Below, piece by piece: positions 54,294 through 64,000 of a stretch of DNA of 64,000 nucleotides. The notes beneath the pieces were generated by a model, which was not told the origin of the DNA, ran no database searches, and was given only the letters and a program-made list of their open reading frames with translations. The DNA is from Flavobacteria bacterium MS024-3C. GTDB taxonomy: Bacteria; Bacteroidota; Bacteroidia; Flavobacteriales; Flavobacteriaceae. The DNA is taken from assembly GCA_000173115.1 (NCBI GenBank), contig ABVW01000001.1, forward strand, positions 62,001-126,000, in the 5' to 3' direction. A program made the translations under genes and the position numbers. The number at the start of each line of letters is the position of its first letter. Positions within the stretch are counted from its first letter, which is position 1.

Positions 54294-57200
54294 TTAATGG
54301 GTATCTCCCTCTAAATCTTTTGCTTCTTGCACTTCTAATACGGCTCGTTCTACAGATTCTTTAGTGGGCATATTTCCTGACCACAACCATTTAACAGTCG
54401 TTTTTAAATTATTGTTGAACGATAAGAAAACTGGAAGCAAAACAAGGGTAAGCAAGGTGGCAAATCCTATCCCATAGGCAATTGAAATGGCCATTGGCTT
54501 TAAAAATTGCGCCTGTCTGCTCTTTTCTAAAAGCAAGGGGGCTAATCCAGCTATGGTTGTAACAGAAGTTAAGAAAATGGCCCTGAATCGGGATTTTCCA
54601 GCCTCTAATAGTGCGGTATCAAAGGGCATGCCCTCTTTGAGGTTGGTATTAAAACGACCAATAAGTACCAAACCATCGTTCACCATAATTCCAATCAGCG
54701 CAATAATTCCTAAAAGGGAAATAATATTGATGGGGAAATCATGAATCCAATGTCCCCAAGCCACTGCAGTTAAACTTATAGGTACCATAATCATTAGCAA
54801 TAATGGCTGGGTATAACTTCTAAACGTAAAGGCAATAGTGAGGTATATGAGAAATAAAATAGGAATACCTGCTTTGTTTAAGGACTTGGTCAGTTTATTC
54901 GCTTCCCTATTTTGGCCTTCATAAGAAGGGCTTACGGAAGGGTATTTGGCTTGAATATCTGGCATGATATGAAGCTTAATTTCTTCCATAATATCACTAC
55001 CACTGGTGGTATTTGGGTTTTTTAAATCTGCTGAAACCTGAATCTCTCTTCGCCCGTCTAGGTGGTTAATAGACACATCTCCTCTTTCAATGCTATAAGA
55101 TGCAATCTCTCTTAGCGGCACCTTAGCCCCAGTTGGGGTTTGAATCCTCATGTCTTCTAAATTTGAAATAGAAGACCTGTCCTCCTTGTTATAGCGCACC
55201 CATACCCGAATTTCGTCTTGACCCCTTTGAAAGCGCTGTGCTTGCGATCCAAAAAACCCTGAACGCACCTGCGCCATGACGTTTCTAACATCTAATCCTA
55301 AAACATAGGCATTGTCTTTGAGCTCCAGTCTAATTTCTTTTATCCCTGCTGGATCATTGTCTACCACATCTTTGAGCAAATCATTTTCTACCAAAGCGGT
55401 TTTGAGCTCCTGCTTGGCAGCTTTTAGTTCTTCTATATTGTTTCCTAAGAGCGATACAGATACAGGACTGCCTCCGAAATTACCCCCTGAACCGTAAATC
55501 AGTTGTTCTACTCCAATCACTGGGCCAACGAGTTCAGCCAATCTTGTGGTGACCATGTCTGCCCTAATATTGTCTGGACGCTCTTCTCCGGGGAGTAAGT
55601 TTATCTCTAGGCTGGCTCTAGAAGCCCCAGGCCCTATAGTCTTAATGGTATTTTCAAATAAAGGTTTTCCTTCTGGCTGCAAGTATTTTTCTGTGAGCTC
55701 TCGGTTCACTAAAGCAGATTTTTCTTCAATAACACTGATAATAGAATCTGTGATTTTTTCATTGGTTCCATTAGGCATAACAAGCGTAATCTCAACCCTA
55801 TCACTGGCTATTCTTGGGAAAAATGCGGTTTTAATAATACCACCTCCAACAGAGCCTATGGTGAGAATTAAGGCCATGATGAACAAGGCAAATGTGAAGA
55901 ATTTATGCTTTAAAGAAAAATCTAAGGCAGGAGCGTATAAAGTATCTCTCATCCAATTCATGATCTTTTCACCCATAGCATTAAAGCCCCTGAGTTTAGC
56001 AAATACGCTTGCCAAACCATCCTTAGGTGTTTCATCTAAAGGCTGTAATGCTTTAGAGTGCGCCAAGTGGGCAGGTAGTATAATGAGTGCTTCTACCAAA
56101 GAAACCACAAGGGTCAGTATCACAATCACAGAGACCTCTCCAAAGAATTCTCCAATCCTACTGTCTAAAAACAAGAAAATAGAGAAGGCCAAAACAGTGG
56201 TTATAATCGCAGATATAATTGGAGGTATTACCTCTAAAATACCATCTATAGCTGCTTCAACTGGTTTTTTTCCGCGTTCGTAGTGTTGGTATATGTTTTC
56301 TGCAATAACAATTCCGTCGTCTACAAGAATTCCAATGACAATAATCATCCCAAATAGCGACAATACATTAATAGTCACATTAAAGAATCCCGCAAAAGCA
56401 AACATGCCCAAGAAAGCCACTGGCAAACCAAAAGCCACCCAGAAAGCCAACCTGGTGTTCAAAAATAGGGATAAGAAGAACAACACCAATAGCATACCCT
56501 GCCAGGCATTTTTAACCAATAATTCTGTTCGTTGTGTCAATGTAATGGATTGATCACTCAGCACACTCAAGTGTACCCCGTCATGGGTCTGGTTGTACTG
56601 AAGGGCATATTCTTTTATTCTGGTTGCTGTAGAGATTAAATCTTCGGTGTTGGTACTATTAATGGTGATATTAACGGCTTCTTCTCCGTCGTAAAAAGTA
56701 GCATTGGGAGATTCCGCAAAACGATCTCTAATTTCAGCTACTTCACTTAGTCGAACCAATGTTCCATTAGACTGAGTGGTCACTATAAGATTAGAGAGCT
56801 CTTTCCCAAAATAGTATTTATTGTTTGCCCTGATCAGAAAGTCTTCTTCTGCTGTTTTAACCGTACCACCAGTGATTAATAGGTTGGCGTTAGCCACTGC
56901 TTGTGCTACCTCTGTGAAACTTAAATTATAGGCCAAAAGCTGGCTTTCATTTACGGCAATTTCAATTTCTTCTTGGGGGTAACCAGATACTGTGATCTGT
57001 GATATTCCCTCCATGGCCCTAATGTCGTTTTCAATACCCCTACCCAATTGTTTCAGGGTCTGAAGTGGGACATTTTTACCACTTAAAGCCAAAGAGATTG
57101 TGGGTCTAACCACTTCTTGTTTGGCCACCACTAACGGCTCCATACCAGTAGGATAAGAGGGCACTCTATCTACGGCGTTTTTCACTTCTAAGAGCATGAA

Positions 57201-57509
57201 ATCTATGTCCAGCCCTTTTTCTATTTCTACGGTAATTCTACCGCTGTTTTCATTGGCTACCGCGGTTACCCTGTCTACCCCTTGCAAGCCTTTTAAATTG
57301 TCCTCTATTTTTAGTACAACACCTTCTTCAATCTCTAAAGGAGAGGCTCCAGGGTAGGCAATACTAATTTGTATAATCTTGGATTCTGTCAGGGGGAAAA
57401 AAGAAGACTTCAAAGCCTTTGCGCCAAAAATTCCAAAGAGAAAGAACGCCAATACAAAAATGTTTACCGCTACTTGGTATTTTATAAAATACGCTACTAA
57501 TTTTCTCAT
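54294..57509 (-). CDS. RND efflux transporter permease (AcrB/CusA-type)
   Basis: A 1071-residue inner-membrane RND pump with 12 membrane segments and two large periplasmic loops. N-terminal KSSFFPLTESKIIQISIAYP and the fourth-segment region MIIVIGILVDDGIVIAENIY, with the Asp pair used for proton relay, are visible. The duplicate second half carries GIMVNDGLVLIGR. It exports drugs, lipids or metabolites using the proton gradient. It begins 4 bp inside the end of the adaptor gene (ATGA overlap), showing translational coupling. Confidence 0.95.
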   Translation of the reverse strand: MRKLVAYFIKYQVAVNIFVLAFFLFGIFGAKALKSSFFPLTESKIIQISIAYPGASPLEIEEGVVLKIEDNLKGLQGVDRVTAVANENSGRITVEIEKGLDIDFMLLEVKNAVDRVPSYPTGMEPLVVAKQEVVRPTISLALSGKNVPLQTLKQLGRGIENDIRAMEGISQITVSGYPQEEIEIAVNESQLLAYNLSFTEVAQAVANANLLITGGTVKTAEEDFLIRANNKYYFGKELSNLIVTTQSNGTLVRLSEVAEIRDRFAESPNATFYDGEEAVNITINSTNTEDLISTATRIKEYALQYNQTHDGVHLSVLSDQSITLTQRTELLVKNAWQGMLLVLFFLSLFLNTRLAFWVAFGLPVAFLGMFAFAGFFNVTINVLSLFGMIIVIGILVDDGIVIAENIYQHYERGKKPVEAAIDGILEVIPPIISAIITTVLAFSIFLFLDSRIGEFFGEVSVIVILTLVVSLVEALIILPAHLAHSKALQPLDETPKDGLASVFAKLRGFNAMGEKIMNWMRDTLYAPALDFSLKHKFFTFALFIMALILTIGSVGGGIIKTAFFPRIASDRVEITLVMPNGTNEKITDSIISVIEEKSALVNRELTEKYLQPEGKPLFENTIKTIGPGASRASLEINLLPGEERPDNIRADMVTTRLAELVGPVIGVEQLIYGSGGNFGGSPVSVSLLGNNIEELKAAKQELKTALVENDLLKDVVDNDPAGIKEIRLELKDNAYVLGLDVRNVMAQVRSGFFGSQAQRFQRGQDEIRVWVRYNKEDRSSISNLEDMRIQTPTGAKVPLREIASYSIERGDVSINHLDGRREIQVSADLKNPNTTSGSDIMEEIKLHIMPDIQAKYPSVSPSYEGQNREANKLTKSLNKAGIPILFLIYLTIAFTFRSYTQPLLLMIMVPISLTAVAWGHWIHDFPINIISLLGIIALIGIMVNDGLVLIGRFNTNLKEGMPFDTALLEAGKSRFRAIFLTSVTTIAGLAPLLLEKSRQAQFLKPMAISIAYGIGFATLLTLVLLPVFLSFNNNLKTTVKWLWSGNMPTKESVERAVLEVQEAKDLEGDTH

Positions 57510-58627
57510 CTAATGGGATTTACGGTCATGCCTTCATAAGCCCCTAAAAGTGGCTTGGCTAAAATTTCTATCCCCTCTGGAATACCTGAAACCACTACTT
57601 GGCCCTCTGAATAATGCAAAGGCAGTACAGGAATAGCTTTTAATGTGTTGTTATCTACAGCAAATACTGTATTGGATTCACTGACCAATGCTCTAGGAAG
57701 GGATATGGCATTTTGAATGGTGTTACCTTCTAAAACCGCTTTGAGATATACGCCCTCGTATAAGCTTGGGTCTATAATTTCTATAGTTACAGCGGTAGTC
57801 TGTGTGCTTGGGTCTACTGTTGCATTCAAACGCACCACTTGTCCAACAAATGAAAGATCTCCCTCCATGTTATTGAGGGTCACCCTAGCGCCCTGATTTA
57901 GTTTTAAAGCGTAAGATTTAGGAAGAGACACCATAAGTTCATAGACTCCAGGCTGAATATATTCTCCTAATTTTTGTCCAGCCCTTACTAGTGTACCCTC
58001 TGTCACTAAGGCCTCTGTTAGCACCCCGTTAAATGGCGCCCTTACTTGGTACTTGGAGAGTCTTTGCTCTAAATTTTTAACGGCGTAGTAAGCCCCTAAC
58101 ACCCCCCTGCCAGAAACAAACAGCTTTAGATTATCATCTGACATTTGTGGTAATTCTGGAAGGGTTTTATTAATATCAATGGCGTTTAAAAAGGCCCGCC
58201 AAGTGGGGTATTCTTTTGAAAAATCCAGTCTAATATCTGGAAGTATTGCTGCAATTTGATTGTATAAATTAGTTCTTGAAGATTTTACATTCGCTAGGTA
58301 TTCAGCGGCATCTATTTGAAGTAAGATTTCATTTGATTGGTAAGACTGACCTGTCCTAAACAATTGAGCCCCCATTCTAAAGACCCCTTGTACCTCAGAA
58401 TAAATCTCAATACGCTTTTTGGCTGTCACCAAACCTTGGGCAGGAACACTAATAGTTACTGGTCCATTTAAGGCTTTTTGCACCACCACCTCTTTGATGA
58501 TTTTTCTGGCTGGAACCACAACTGAAGCCTTATTGTCAATCAAATTTTTAGCTAAAAAAATAGATAGCGCTAAGCCTATTAGGGCCAAGCCAGCAAGGAT
58601 TACTCCCCTTAGTTTTTTTAATTCCAT
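57506..58627 (-). CDS. RND efflux periplasmic adaptor (MFP/HlyD family)
   Basis: A 373-residue membrane fusion protein with an N-terminal membrane anchor (LAGLALIGLALSIFLAKNL) and lipoyl-like hairpins: QVRAPFNGVLTEALVTEGTL and VRAGQKLGEYIQP. Beta-barrel and membrane-proximal domains follow. It bridges the RND pump and TolC. It is the first gene of the operon, with no regulator gene next to it. Confidence 0.93.
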   Translation of the reverse strand: MELKKLRGVILAGLALIGLALSIFLAKNLIDNKASVVVPARKIIKEVVVQKALNGPVTISVPAQGLVTAKKRIEIYSEVQGVFRMGAQLFRTGQSYQSNEILLQIDAAEYLANVKSSRTNLYNQIAAILPDIRLDFSKEYPTWRAFLNAIDINKTLPELPQMSDDNLKLFVSGRGVLGAYYAVKNLEQRLSKYQVRAPFNGVLTEALVTEGTLVRAGQKLGEYIQPGVYELMVSLPKSYALKLNQGARVTLNNMEGDLSFVGQVVRLNATVDPSTQTTAVTIEIIDPSLYEGVYLKAVLEGNTIQNAISLPRALVSESNTVFAVDNNTLKAIPVLPLHYSEGQVVVSGIPEGIEILAKPLLGAYEGMTVNPIR

Positions 58628-58726
58628 GAAGTCTTTAGTTAATTAAAATATTAAGACGCCAAAACTATCCATAAGTAAAGAGAACAAATGTTAAAAAAAA
58701 CTTAAATTAAAAGTAACACTTGCAGT

Positions 58727-60646
58727 TTAAAACAACTCTAAATCTAAACTCACTTTTTCCCAATCTTTCATGGCCTGTTGTAATGCTTTTTTATCCTTTT
58801 GATAGCGGTCAAAAAAGGCTGGATCAGCAGCAGTTTTTTCATAATCATCTTCCAAAGACTTGTCTTTAGAGGCGATTGATTTTTCCAAGTCTGAAATTTT
58901 AGTCTCTAAATTACTCCGCTTATTCTGTAATGATTTATGGGCTTTTTGCTGTTGGTAATCAAGGGCTGGTTTTTGATTGCTTTGGACCTTCTTCTCAGTT
59001 TTTACCTGCTGCTTTTTTTCAATAGCCCTAAAATCTTGGACCTTTCGCTGCTCTAAATAAAAGTCAATATCTCCCAGGTACTCATTGATCTTCTGGTCCT
59101 TAAATTCGTACACTTTATTGGTAAGGCCTTGTAAAAAATCCCTGTCATGAGACACCAATAGCAAGGTCCCTTCAAAACTTTGTAGCGCCTGCTTTAGTAC
59201 ATTTTTAGATTTAATGTCTAGGTGGTTGGTGGGCTCATCCATGACCAAAACATTGAGTGGCTGCAAGAGCAATTTGGCCAAGGCCAATCTATTGCGCTCT
59301 CCTCCAGAGAGCACCCTTACAAACTTATCTACTTCTTCTCCCCTAAACAAAAATGACCCTAGGATATCTCTAACTTTGGCCCTGTTTGTCTCATTGGCAG
59401 CGTCTATCATAGTATCTAAAACAGTTTTACTACCGTCTAAATACTCTGCTTGGTTTTGGGCAAAATACCCAATTTGTACATTGTGTCCCAATTTCACCAA
59501 GCCATTAGAGGCCTCTAATTCAGCTACAATGATTTTAGCTAAGGTAGATTTTCCCTGTCCATTCTGTCCCACAAAGGCAGTTTTAGAATCCCGTTCAATC
59601 AAAAGATCTATTTCTGACAACACTTGGTTGTCTCCGTAGGATTTAGACACACCGTCTATCTCTAGCACCACTTTTCCTGGAGTGACAGAAATGGGAAAAC
59701 GAAGTTTCATGACGCTATTGTCATCTTCATCTACCTCAATTCTGTCAATTTTATCCAATTTTTTAATGAGCGATTGGGCCATGGTGGCTTTAGAGGCTTT
59801 GGCCCTAAACTTTTCAATTAATCGCTCTGTTTGTTGGATTTGCTTTTCTTGGTTTTTTTGTGCGTTGAGTTGTAATTCTTTTAGCTCAGATCGCAGCACC
59901 AAATACTGAGAATAAGGCTTGTTGTAGTCGTAAATCCTTCCCAGGGAAATTTCTATACTTCTGTTGGTTACATTGTCAAGAAACATCTTGTCGTGAGAAA
60001 CAATCACCACAGCACCTGAGTACTGATTTAGAAATTGTTCCAACCAAATAATAGATTCTATGTCTAGGTGGTTGGTAGGCTCATCTAATAAAAGCACGTC
60101 ATTGGTTTGAAGCAGCAACTTGGCCAGTTCAATACGCATTCTCCACCCTCCAGAAAACGTCTCTGTTTTCTTGTCAAAATCTGCCCTTTTAAAACCCAAT
60201 CCCTGAAGAATTTTCTCGGTCTCTCCCTGATAGTTATACCCTCCTATGAGCTCATATCTATGGGTTAAATCACTGAGGTCTTCAATAATCGCAGAATACG
60301 CATCACTCTCATAATCTGTTCTGGTAGCCAACTGATGGTTTACCTCATCCAATTGCAATTCAAGAGATTTAATTTCTTCAAAGGCTTGCTGGGCTTCTTC
60401 CAAAACAGTTCTCCCCTGAACAAAATCTATATCTTGCCTTAAGAATCCCAATTGAAGGTCTTTTTCACTCGCTATCACGCCAGTATCTGGCGCCATATCT
60501 TTAGAGAGTAGTTTCAGTAGTGTAGATTTTCCAGCACCATTTTTTCCGATAAGACCTACGCGATCTCCAGCATTTAATCTAAATGAGATTTCTTCAAAGA
60601 GGTATTCTCCACCAAAACCTACAGATAACTTGTGTATATTGAGCAT
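58727..60646 (-). CDS. ABC-F family ATP-binding protein
   Basis: A 639-residue soluble protein with two ABC domains in one chain and no membrane part. Walker A motifs are GLIGKNGAGKST and FVGQNGQGKST, each followed by a signature and the linker-like LLLDEPTNHLDIES and LVMDEPTNHLDIKS. A charged C-terminal coiled coil (LQNKRSNLETKISDLEKSIA) follows. ABC-F proteins act on ribosomes to relieve stalling, and some confer antibiotic resistance; this general type (Uup/EttA-like) is commonest. Its start region overlaps no real gene; the DUF983 gene diverges. Confidence 0.93.
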   Translation of the reverse strand: MLNIHKLSVGFGGEYLFEEISFRLNAGDRVGLIGKNGAGKSTLLKLLSKDMAPDTGVIASEKDLQLGFLRQDIDFVQGRTVLEEAQQAFEEIKSLELQLDEVNHQLATRTDYESDAYSAIIEDLSDLTHRYELIGGYNYQGETEKILQGLGFKRADFDKKTETFSGGWRMRIELAKLLLQTNDVLLLDEPTNHLDIESIIWLEQFLNQYSGAVVIVSHDKMFLDNVTNRSIEISLGRIYDYNKPYSQYLVLRSELKELQLNAQKNQEKQIQQTERLIEKFRAKASKATMAQSLIKKLDKIDRIEVDEDDNSVMKLRFPISVTPGKVVLEIDGVSKSYGDNQVLSEIDLLIERDSKTAFVGQNGQGKSTLAKIIVAELEASNGLVKLGHNVQIGYFAQNQAEYLDGSKTVLDTMIDAANETNRAKVRDILGSFLFRGEEVDKFVRVLSGGERNRLALAKLLLQPLNVLVMDEPTNHLDIKSKNVLKQALQSFEGTLLLVSHDRDFLQGLTNKVYEFKDQKINEYLGDIDFYLEQRKVQDFRAIEKKQQVKTEKKVQSNQKPALDYQQQKAHKSLQNKRSNLETKISDLEKSIASKDKSLEDDYEKTAADPAFFDRYQKDKKALQQAMKDWEKVSLDLELF

Positions 60647-60712
60647 TCTTTTGTGACTGTTGTTACATTAAAAAACCCCGGATTGAGGTATTTTTACAAA
60701 AATATTTTGCAA

Positions 60713-61111
60713 ATGTTAAAAAAAGGAAACAAACTAAATAGCATTTTAACAGGAAGTTGTCCCAGATGCCAAGAAGAAAACATGTATTTGGACAAAAACC
60801 CCTATCATTTGGGCAAATTATTTAAAATGCAGGAACGTTGTGGCCATTGTAATGCAAAATATATGATGGAACCTTCCTTTTTTTACGGTGCCATGTATGT
60901 AAGTTATGGTGTTGGAATTGCATTTGCTGTAGCGGCATTTATAATCTCTTATTTATTCTTAGGGAGTTCTCTAAAAACAGCCTTTATAGCTATTGTAGTA
61001 ACCATGATTGTGTTCTATCCCATAGTTATTAGGATTTCTAGAAATATTTGGATCAACATTTTCATGCATTTCGATCCCAATGCAGTGGCTGATTTTAAAG
61101 CAAAAATCTAG
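60713..61111 (+). CDS. DUF983 small membrane protein
   Basis: 132 residues from the ATG at 60713; an upstream ATG at 60632 would overlap the ABC-F gene and add an unlikely tail. A zinc-ribbon pair CPRC and CGHC (residues about 16-48) is followed by two membrane segments (VGIAFAVAAFIISYLFLGSS; IAIVVTMIVFYPIVI). The family, of unknown function, is conserved in proteobacteria and Bacteroidota. It converges on and overlaps the FAD oxidoreductase gene by 17 bp. Confidence 0.88.
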   Translation: MLKKGNKLNSILTGSCPRCQEENMYLDKNPYHLGKLFKMQERCGHCNAKYMMEPSFFYGAMYVSYGVGIAFAVAAFIISYLFLGSSLKTAFIAIVVTMIVFYPIVIRISRNIWINIFMHFDPNAVADFKAKI

Positions 61112-62144
61112 CCACATCCATTTCAGGATCTATTGCAAGCCCCTCATAAATATATTTATATAAAGCATTTGCAGCAGTAGGTGCCGTCATAACCCCCCTA
61201 GAGCCCATTCCATTTAACACAAATAGATTGTTGTGTTCTGGATGCTGTCCCACCAGAGGCCTTCTATCAGAGACTGTAGGCCTCACTCCAGACATATGTG
61301 AGACTATTTCGTAAGGCAGGGTCATAAAGCGCTCTAAACGCTCTAAAAGAAAAGTTTTAGCTGCCTCAGTAGGTCCCTCTGTCTTATCTCGCCAGAAATA
61401 AGTAGATCCTACCCTGTAAAGGTCCCCTCCTAAGGGAATAATAAAAACACCAGATTTTACAATAGCACCCTCGTTTAAACCTGGAATACGCATCGTAATC
61501 ACCTCCCCCTTTGTTCCCTCTAAAGGCAAATAATTAAAAAATGGATTGCTCTTAAGCCCATATCCCTCTGCGAAAACCACACGCTTGGACTTCCAGGACT
61601 TATAACTAACTCCAGAAACTTCCACAGATAAATGTGTGTAATCAAATGATTCATTTCGCCAATGATCCTGCTGTTCTAAATAGGTCTCATAGGAATTAAT
61701 CAATGCTTTGGTAGCTACTCGTCCACTGCCTTGAACCAAACCAAATTTATGAGGAATGGAAAGACCTTGATTATTGTTTTCTAAGAGCTTTAAGGATAAA
61801 AATGGATTTAGACCTGGTTTGTCCGAGGCCTGAAACCATAAGTTCTGCTCCTCAATACTGGCGAACCTTCTCAATATAGGCAATTGATAATCTAATTTCA
61901 AGCCCAATTTACGTTCAAGATTTTCATAAAAAGGCAGCGCGTAATCCAATTGCGCAGCACCATTCCAAGCTCCAGTAAAACGTTTGAGAATAACAGGGTT
62001 ATACAAACCGCCTGCTACCATAGAGGCTTGTTGGGAACGGTCAGAGAAAACCACAAAAGATTTTCGTCTATTTAGCAAATGCTCGGCATAAGCCAAACCA
62101 GCCAAACCTAAACCAACAATAATAGTGTCTATGTTTTTAGCCAT
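61095..62144 (-). CDS. FAD-dependent oxidoreductase (DAO family) downstream of gldN
   Basis: A 349-residue flavoprotein with the N-terminal GxGxxG motif (IIVGLGLAGLAYAEHLL) and the C-terminal DAO segment RPTVSDRRPLVGQHPEHNNL. It probably oxidises an amine or amino acid; the substrate is unknown. It is 6 bp after gldN in the same operon, a conserved flavobacterial arrangement, though it is not known as a motility component. Confidence 0.9.
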   Translation of the reverse strand: MAKNIDTIIVGLGLAGLAYAEHLLNRRKSFVVFSDRSQQASMVAGGLYNPVILKRFTGAWNGAAQLDYALPFYENLERKLGLKLDYQLPILRRFASIEEQNLWFQASDKPGLNPFLSLKLLENNNQGLSIPHKFGLVQGSGRVATKALINSYETYLEQQDHWRNESFDYTHLSVEVSGVSYKSWKSKRVVFAEGYGLKSNPFFNYLPLEGTKGEVITMRIPGLNEGAIVKSGVFIIPLGGDLYRVGSTYFWRDKTEGPTEAAKTFLLERLERFMTLPYEIVSHMSGVRPTVSDRRPLVGQHPEHNNLFVLNGMGSRGVMTAPTAANALYKYIYEGLAIDPEMDVARFLL

Positions 62145-62150
62145 ACGGAA

Positions 62151-63053
62151 TTAATAACTCCACATGTCCTGCTCCTTATCTCTTATAGCCTCTTTAATTC
62201 TATTGGATTCAAGCAATTGAAACAAAGCATTTTTAACAATGTAATCTTTAATATCTCTGTCACCAAATTCATTGTCTTCTCTATAAATCATTGAATTAAA
62301 TCTTCTGGCATTGAGCAACATGTCAAAAGAGACAGGACTGGAAGGGTTTTTCTGATTAAATACCCTCGCTTTATGAAGTATATCTCTTACAGAAGGATAC
62401 CAGACCCAGAACAAAGGCACTTTATTTTCTTCTGGATCAACAGAATCATCATCTATAAAGTTTACATCAGGAGCCACTGGAGCTATTCCAATAAGCCTGT
62501 ACTTAAGTTCTCCGAGTCGCTTGTCAAAATACCACATCCCTTTGATTAAATACTGCTCAATATCTGCTGCAGTAATATCTCTTTTATTAATGTATTCAGC
62601 TGGTATAACTTCTCCTGCATTCAAGGCTTGAAATCCTAAATCTGTAGTATCTATTTTCTGAAGCGTTGCTTTAAGGTCTTTAAAAGCCCTTTTTTCAGTA
62701 AAATAGGAATCTACGTAAACTTCTGACAACTCTCCACTCTTGATGCTCTTAACCAATACATCGTAAAGGGATCTTCTGGACACATCCAATGCAACAGTAT
62801 CTACAGGGTAATATAAAGAAAAATTAATGCGTTCATCCAAATCAATCACTTCCCATACGGTTTTAGACCATAATATATCTCTTTGATCTACATAGGCATA
62901 CTGCATAGGCTTGTCTGCCAAAACACTTGGAGACAATTCAGCTTTTCTCATCTCTTCAGGTGTTTTTGCATTCAACACACCTTGTTGGGCGTAGATTGAA
63001 ATGCTGAGAGAAAAAAATACTAAAAATATATAATTTAACTTTTTGAACTTCAT
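62151..63053 (-). CDS. gldN: Gliding motility / type IX secretion protein GldN
   Basis: A 300-residue exported protein with an N-terminal signal (IFLVFFSLSISIYAQQG) and GldN features such as MQYAYVDQRDILWSKTVWEV and the FWVWYPSVRDIL block. In flavobacteria GldK, L, M and N form the core of the type IX secretion machine and gliding motor; GldN is periplasmic and associates with the GldK ring. It is 6 bp after gldM. Confidence 0.95.
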   Translation of the reverse strand: MKFKKLNYIFLVFFSLSISIYAQQGVLNAKTPEEMRKAELSPSVLADKPMQYAYVDQRDILWSKTVWEVIDLDERINFSLYYPVDTVALDVSRRSLYDVLVKSIKSGELSEVYVDSYFTEKRAFKDLKATLQKIDTTDLGFQALNAGEVIPAEYINKRDITAADIEQYLIKGMWYFDKRLGELKYRLIGIAPVAPDVNFIDDDSVDPEENKVPLFWVWYPSVRDILHKARVFNQKNPSSPVSFDMLLNARRFNSMIYREDNEFGDRDIKDYIVKNALFQLLESNRIKEAIRDKEQDMWSY

Positions 63054-63059
63054 TTTGAA

Positions 63060-64000
63060 TTAATTTACAAGCTCTACTATTACAGACGTTACTGTCTTTA
63101 AATTATAAGATCTATTGTTGGTAATGTAAGCTTTTATATCAAATATTTGAATTAAATCTCCTCTGGAAGCTCTTTTAAGTGCAGCTTTAGCGCTGGCATC
63201 AAACTTATTGCCTCGCACAACTACACTTGGCTGTCCAGGAATCTTAAGCTTAAACTCACTCACTGCTATGTCTAGGTCAAAATCAAAATCCTCCAAAACA
63301 GCACCAATAGTGGAGATCTCTAGGTTATTTCTAGGCATTTTTATAGTACCAGATTCTCCCCTAATAGTTCCTTGAGGTTTTGGAATTTCTTTAATTCTAA
63401 AACTAGTCGTTGTTTCTATAGACTTCCCATCAGGTAATTTACCAGTAGCTGTAATAGCTACTTCTCTTCCAGATGTTGGACTTAACAGATATTTACTCCC
63501 AGATAACTTTGACAATCCATTTGCAGAAGCTTTGACATTATTATCTGCCACTCCAGGAATTGAAATAGTCATTGGATTAGGCAAGCCTCTGTAAACAACA
63601 TTCATTTTATCTGCAGAAATTACTGCCGCATTCGGTTTCGTGATAGTAGCAAAAATAGATTGCACTGGAACTTTAGTTTCCTGACCATCTTGAAGAAAAA
63701 TTAAATTTCCTTTAATCTCGTGATCTCCTGGAGTTCCTGCGCTGATAGTTAGTCTAACTTTACCGTCTTCAATAACAAAATCCTTACCCTCCATCATAGG
63801 TCTTCCGTCTAACGATAGCTCAACCCGATTAGGCCTTGTAGTGGCATCTTTTCTTCCCAGTACAATGCTTCCCGAAAAAGCTTCCCCCTGATAAAAAGCA
63901 GATTTCTCTTGCTCTAATAAGGTGGTGTAATTGGTCATTGACAATTCTGAAGTGAGTTGTCCTTCTAGCATACCCTTAAAAGCTTCCTGCTCTGTTACCT
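63060..64000 (-). CDS. gldM: Gliding motility protein GldM, C-terminal part (continues past the right edge)
   Basis: The frame stays open to the window edge, so the true start and N-terminal membrane helix lie outside. About 313 residues are visible, including SMTNYTTLLEQEKSAFYQGE and the immunoglobulin-like periplasmic domains (for example VRLTISAGTPGDHEIKGNLI), matching the C-terminal two-thirds of GldM, normally about 510-520 residues. GldM and GldL form the proton-driven inner-membrane motor of type IX secretion. Confidence 0.95.
   Translation of the reverse strand, partial: VTEQEAFKGMLEGQLTSELSMTNYTTLLEQEKSAFYQGEAFSGSIVLGRKDATTRPNRVELSLDGRPMMEGKDFVIEDGKVRLTISAGTPGDHEIKGNLIFLQDGQETKVPVQSIFATITKPNAAVISADKMNVVYRGLPNPMTISIPGVADNNVKASANGLSKLSGSKYLLSPTSGREVAITATGKLPDGKSIETTTSFRIKEIPKPQGTIRGESGTIKMPRNNLEISTIGAVLEDFDFDLDIAVSEFKLKIPGQPSVVVRGNKFDASAKAALKRASRGDLIQIFDIKAYITNNRSYNLKTVTSVIVELVN

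Noticed and set aside
55546..56283. 245-residue antisense frame inside the RND pump gene
   Set aside because: Antisense shadow of a conserved transporter; no recognisable family or start signals.

Overview
The window looks like part of a marine Flavobacteriaceae chromosome (phylum Bacteroidota). The support is gliding-motility genes (gldM fragment and gldN), a SusC/SusD pair, GLPGLI and GSCFA family proteins, many lipoproteins with a short lipobox, small DUF5522 and DUF983 proteins, A+T-rich DNA, and promoters of the Bacteroidota type (TAnnTTTG at -7) rather than sigma-70 boxes. No genus is assigned.

Layout. 1-13.7 kb is mostly conserved core: a lipoprotein fragment, an ACC-deaminase-like PLP enzyme, DUF5522, a DUF4136 lipoprotein, GSCFA, alaS, an M23 peptidase with a MerR regulator, a large outer-membrane barrel, the GTPases der and era, and an AGCS amino-acid symporter. 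13.8-22.3 kb is a nutrient-uptake block: a GH13 lipoprotein, a MarR regulator with an operator-like palindrome, SusC/SusD behind a 48-bp imperfect palindrome, and a BCCT betaine/choline-type transporter. At 22433-22505 lies an initiator tRNA-Met gene.

Accessory island, about 22.5-45.2 kb. The tRNA 3' end is the attachment site of an integrative element (22452-30425) bounded by identical 55-bp repeats. It carries a VirE/DUF3987 primase-helicase-like protein, a single-chain Type IIG restriction-modification enzyme, two small proteins and a tyrosine integrase. Beyond it lie traces of older insertions at the same place: a 19-bp tRNA-end fragment (38136), a 10-bp one (45094), three copies of one downstream hairpin (38162, 39010, 45119), two decayed integrase C-termini (43635, 44972), and direct repeats bracketing single genes (CotH; an esterase). 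Cargo includes a CotH-kinase-like lipoprotein, a six-zinc-ribbon PD-(D/E)XK nuclease, an AraC / phytanoyl-CoA dioxygenase / SSS transporter cluster, a DUF6249-like/XRE pair, an HxlR regulator facing four secreted proteins across a perfect 36-bp palindrome, and an alpha/beta hydrolase.

45.2-64 kb: a lipoprotein acetolactate decarboxylase-like enzyme, a sulfatase lipoprotein, a GLPGLI plus outer-membrane barrel pair, an FAD-dependent dehydrogenase, a tripartite RND efflux operon (MFP-RND-TolC), an ABC-F ATPase, DUF983, and the gldM-gldN-FAD oxidoreductase end of the gliding / type IX secretion operon. The strongest candidates for something new are the serially used tRNA-fMet hotspot, the zinc-ribbon nuclease, and the HxlR-controlled secreted NTF2-like cluster.
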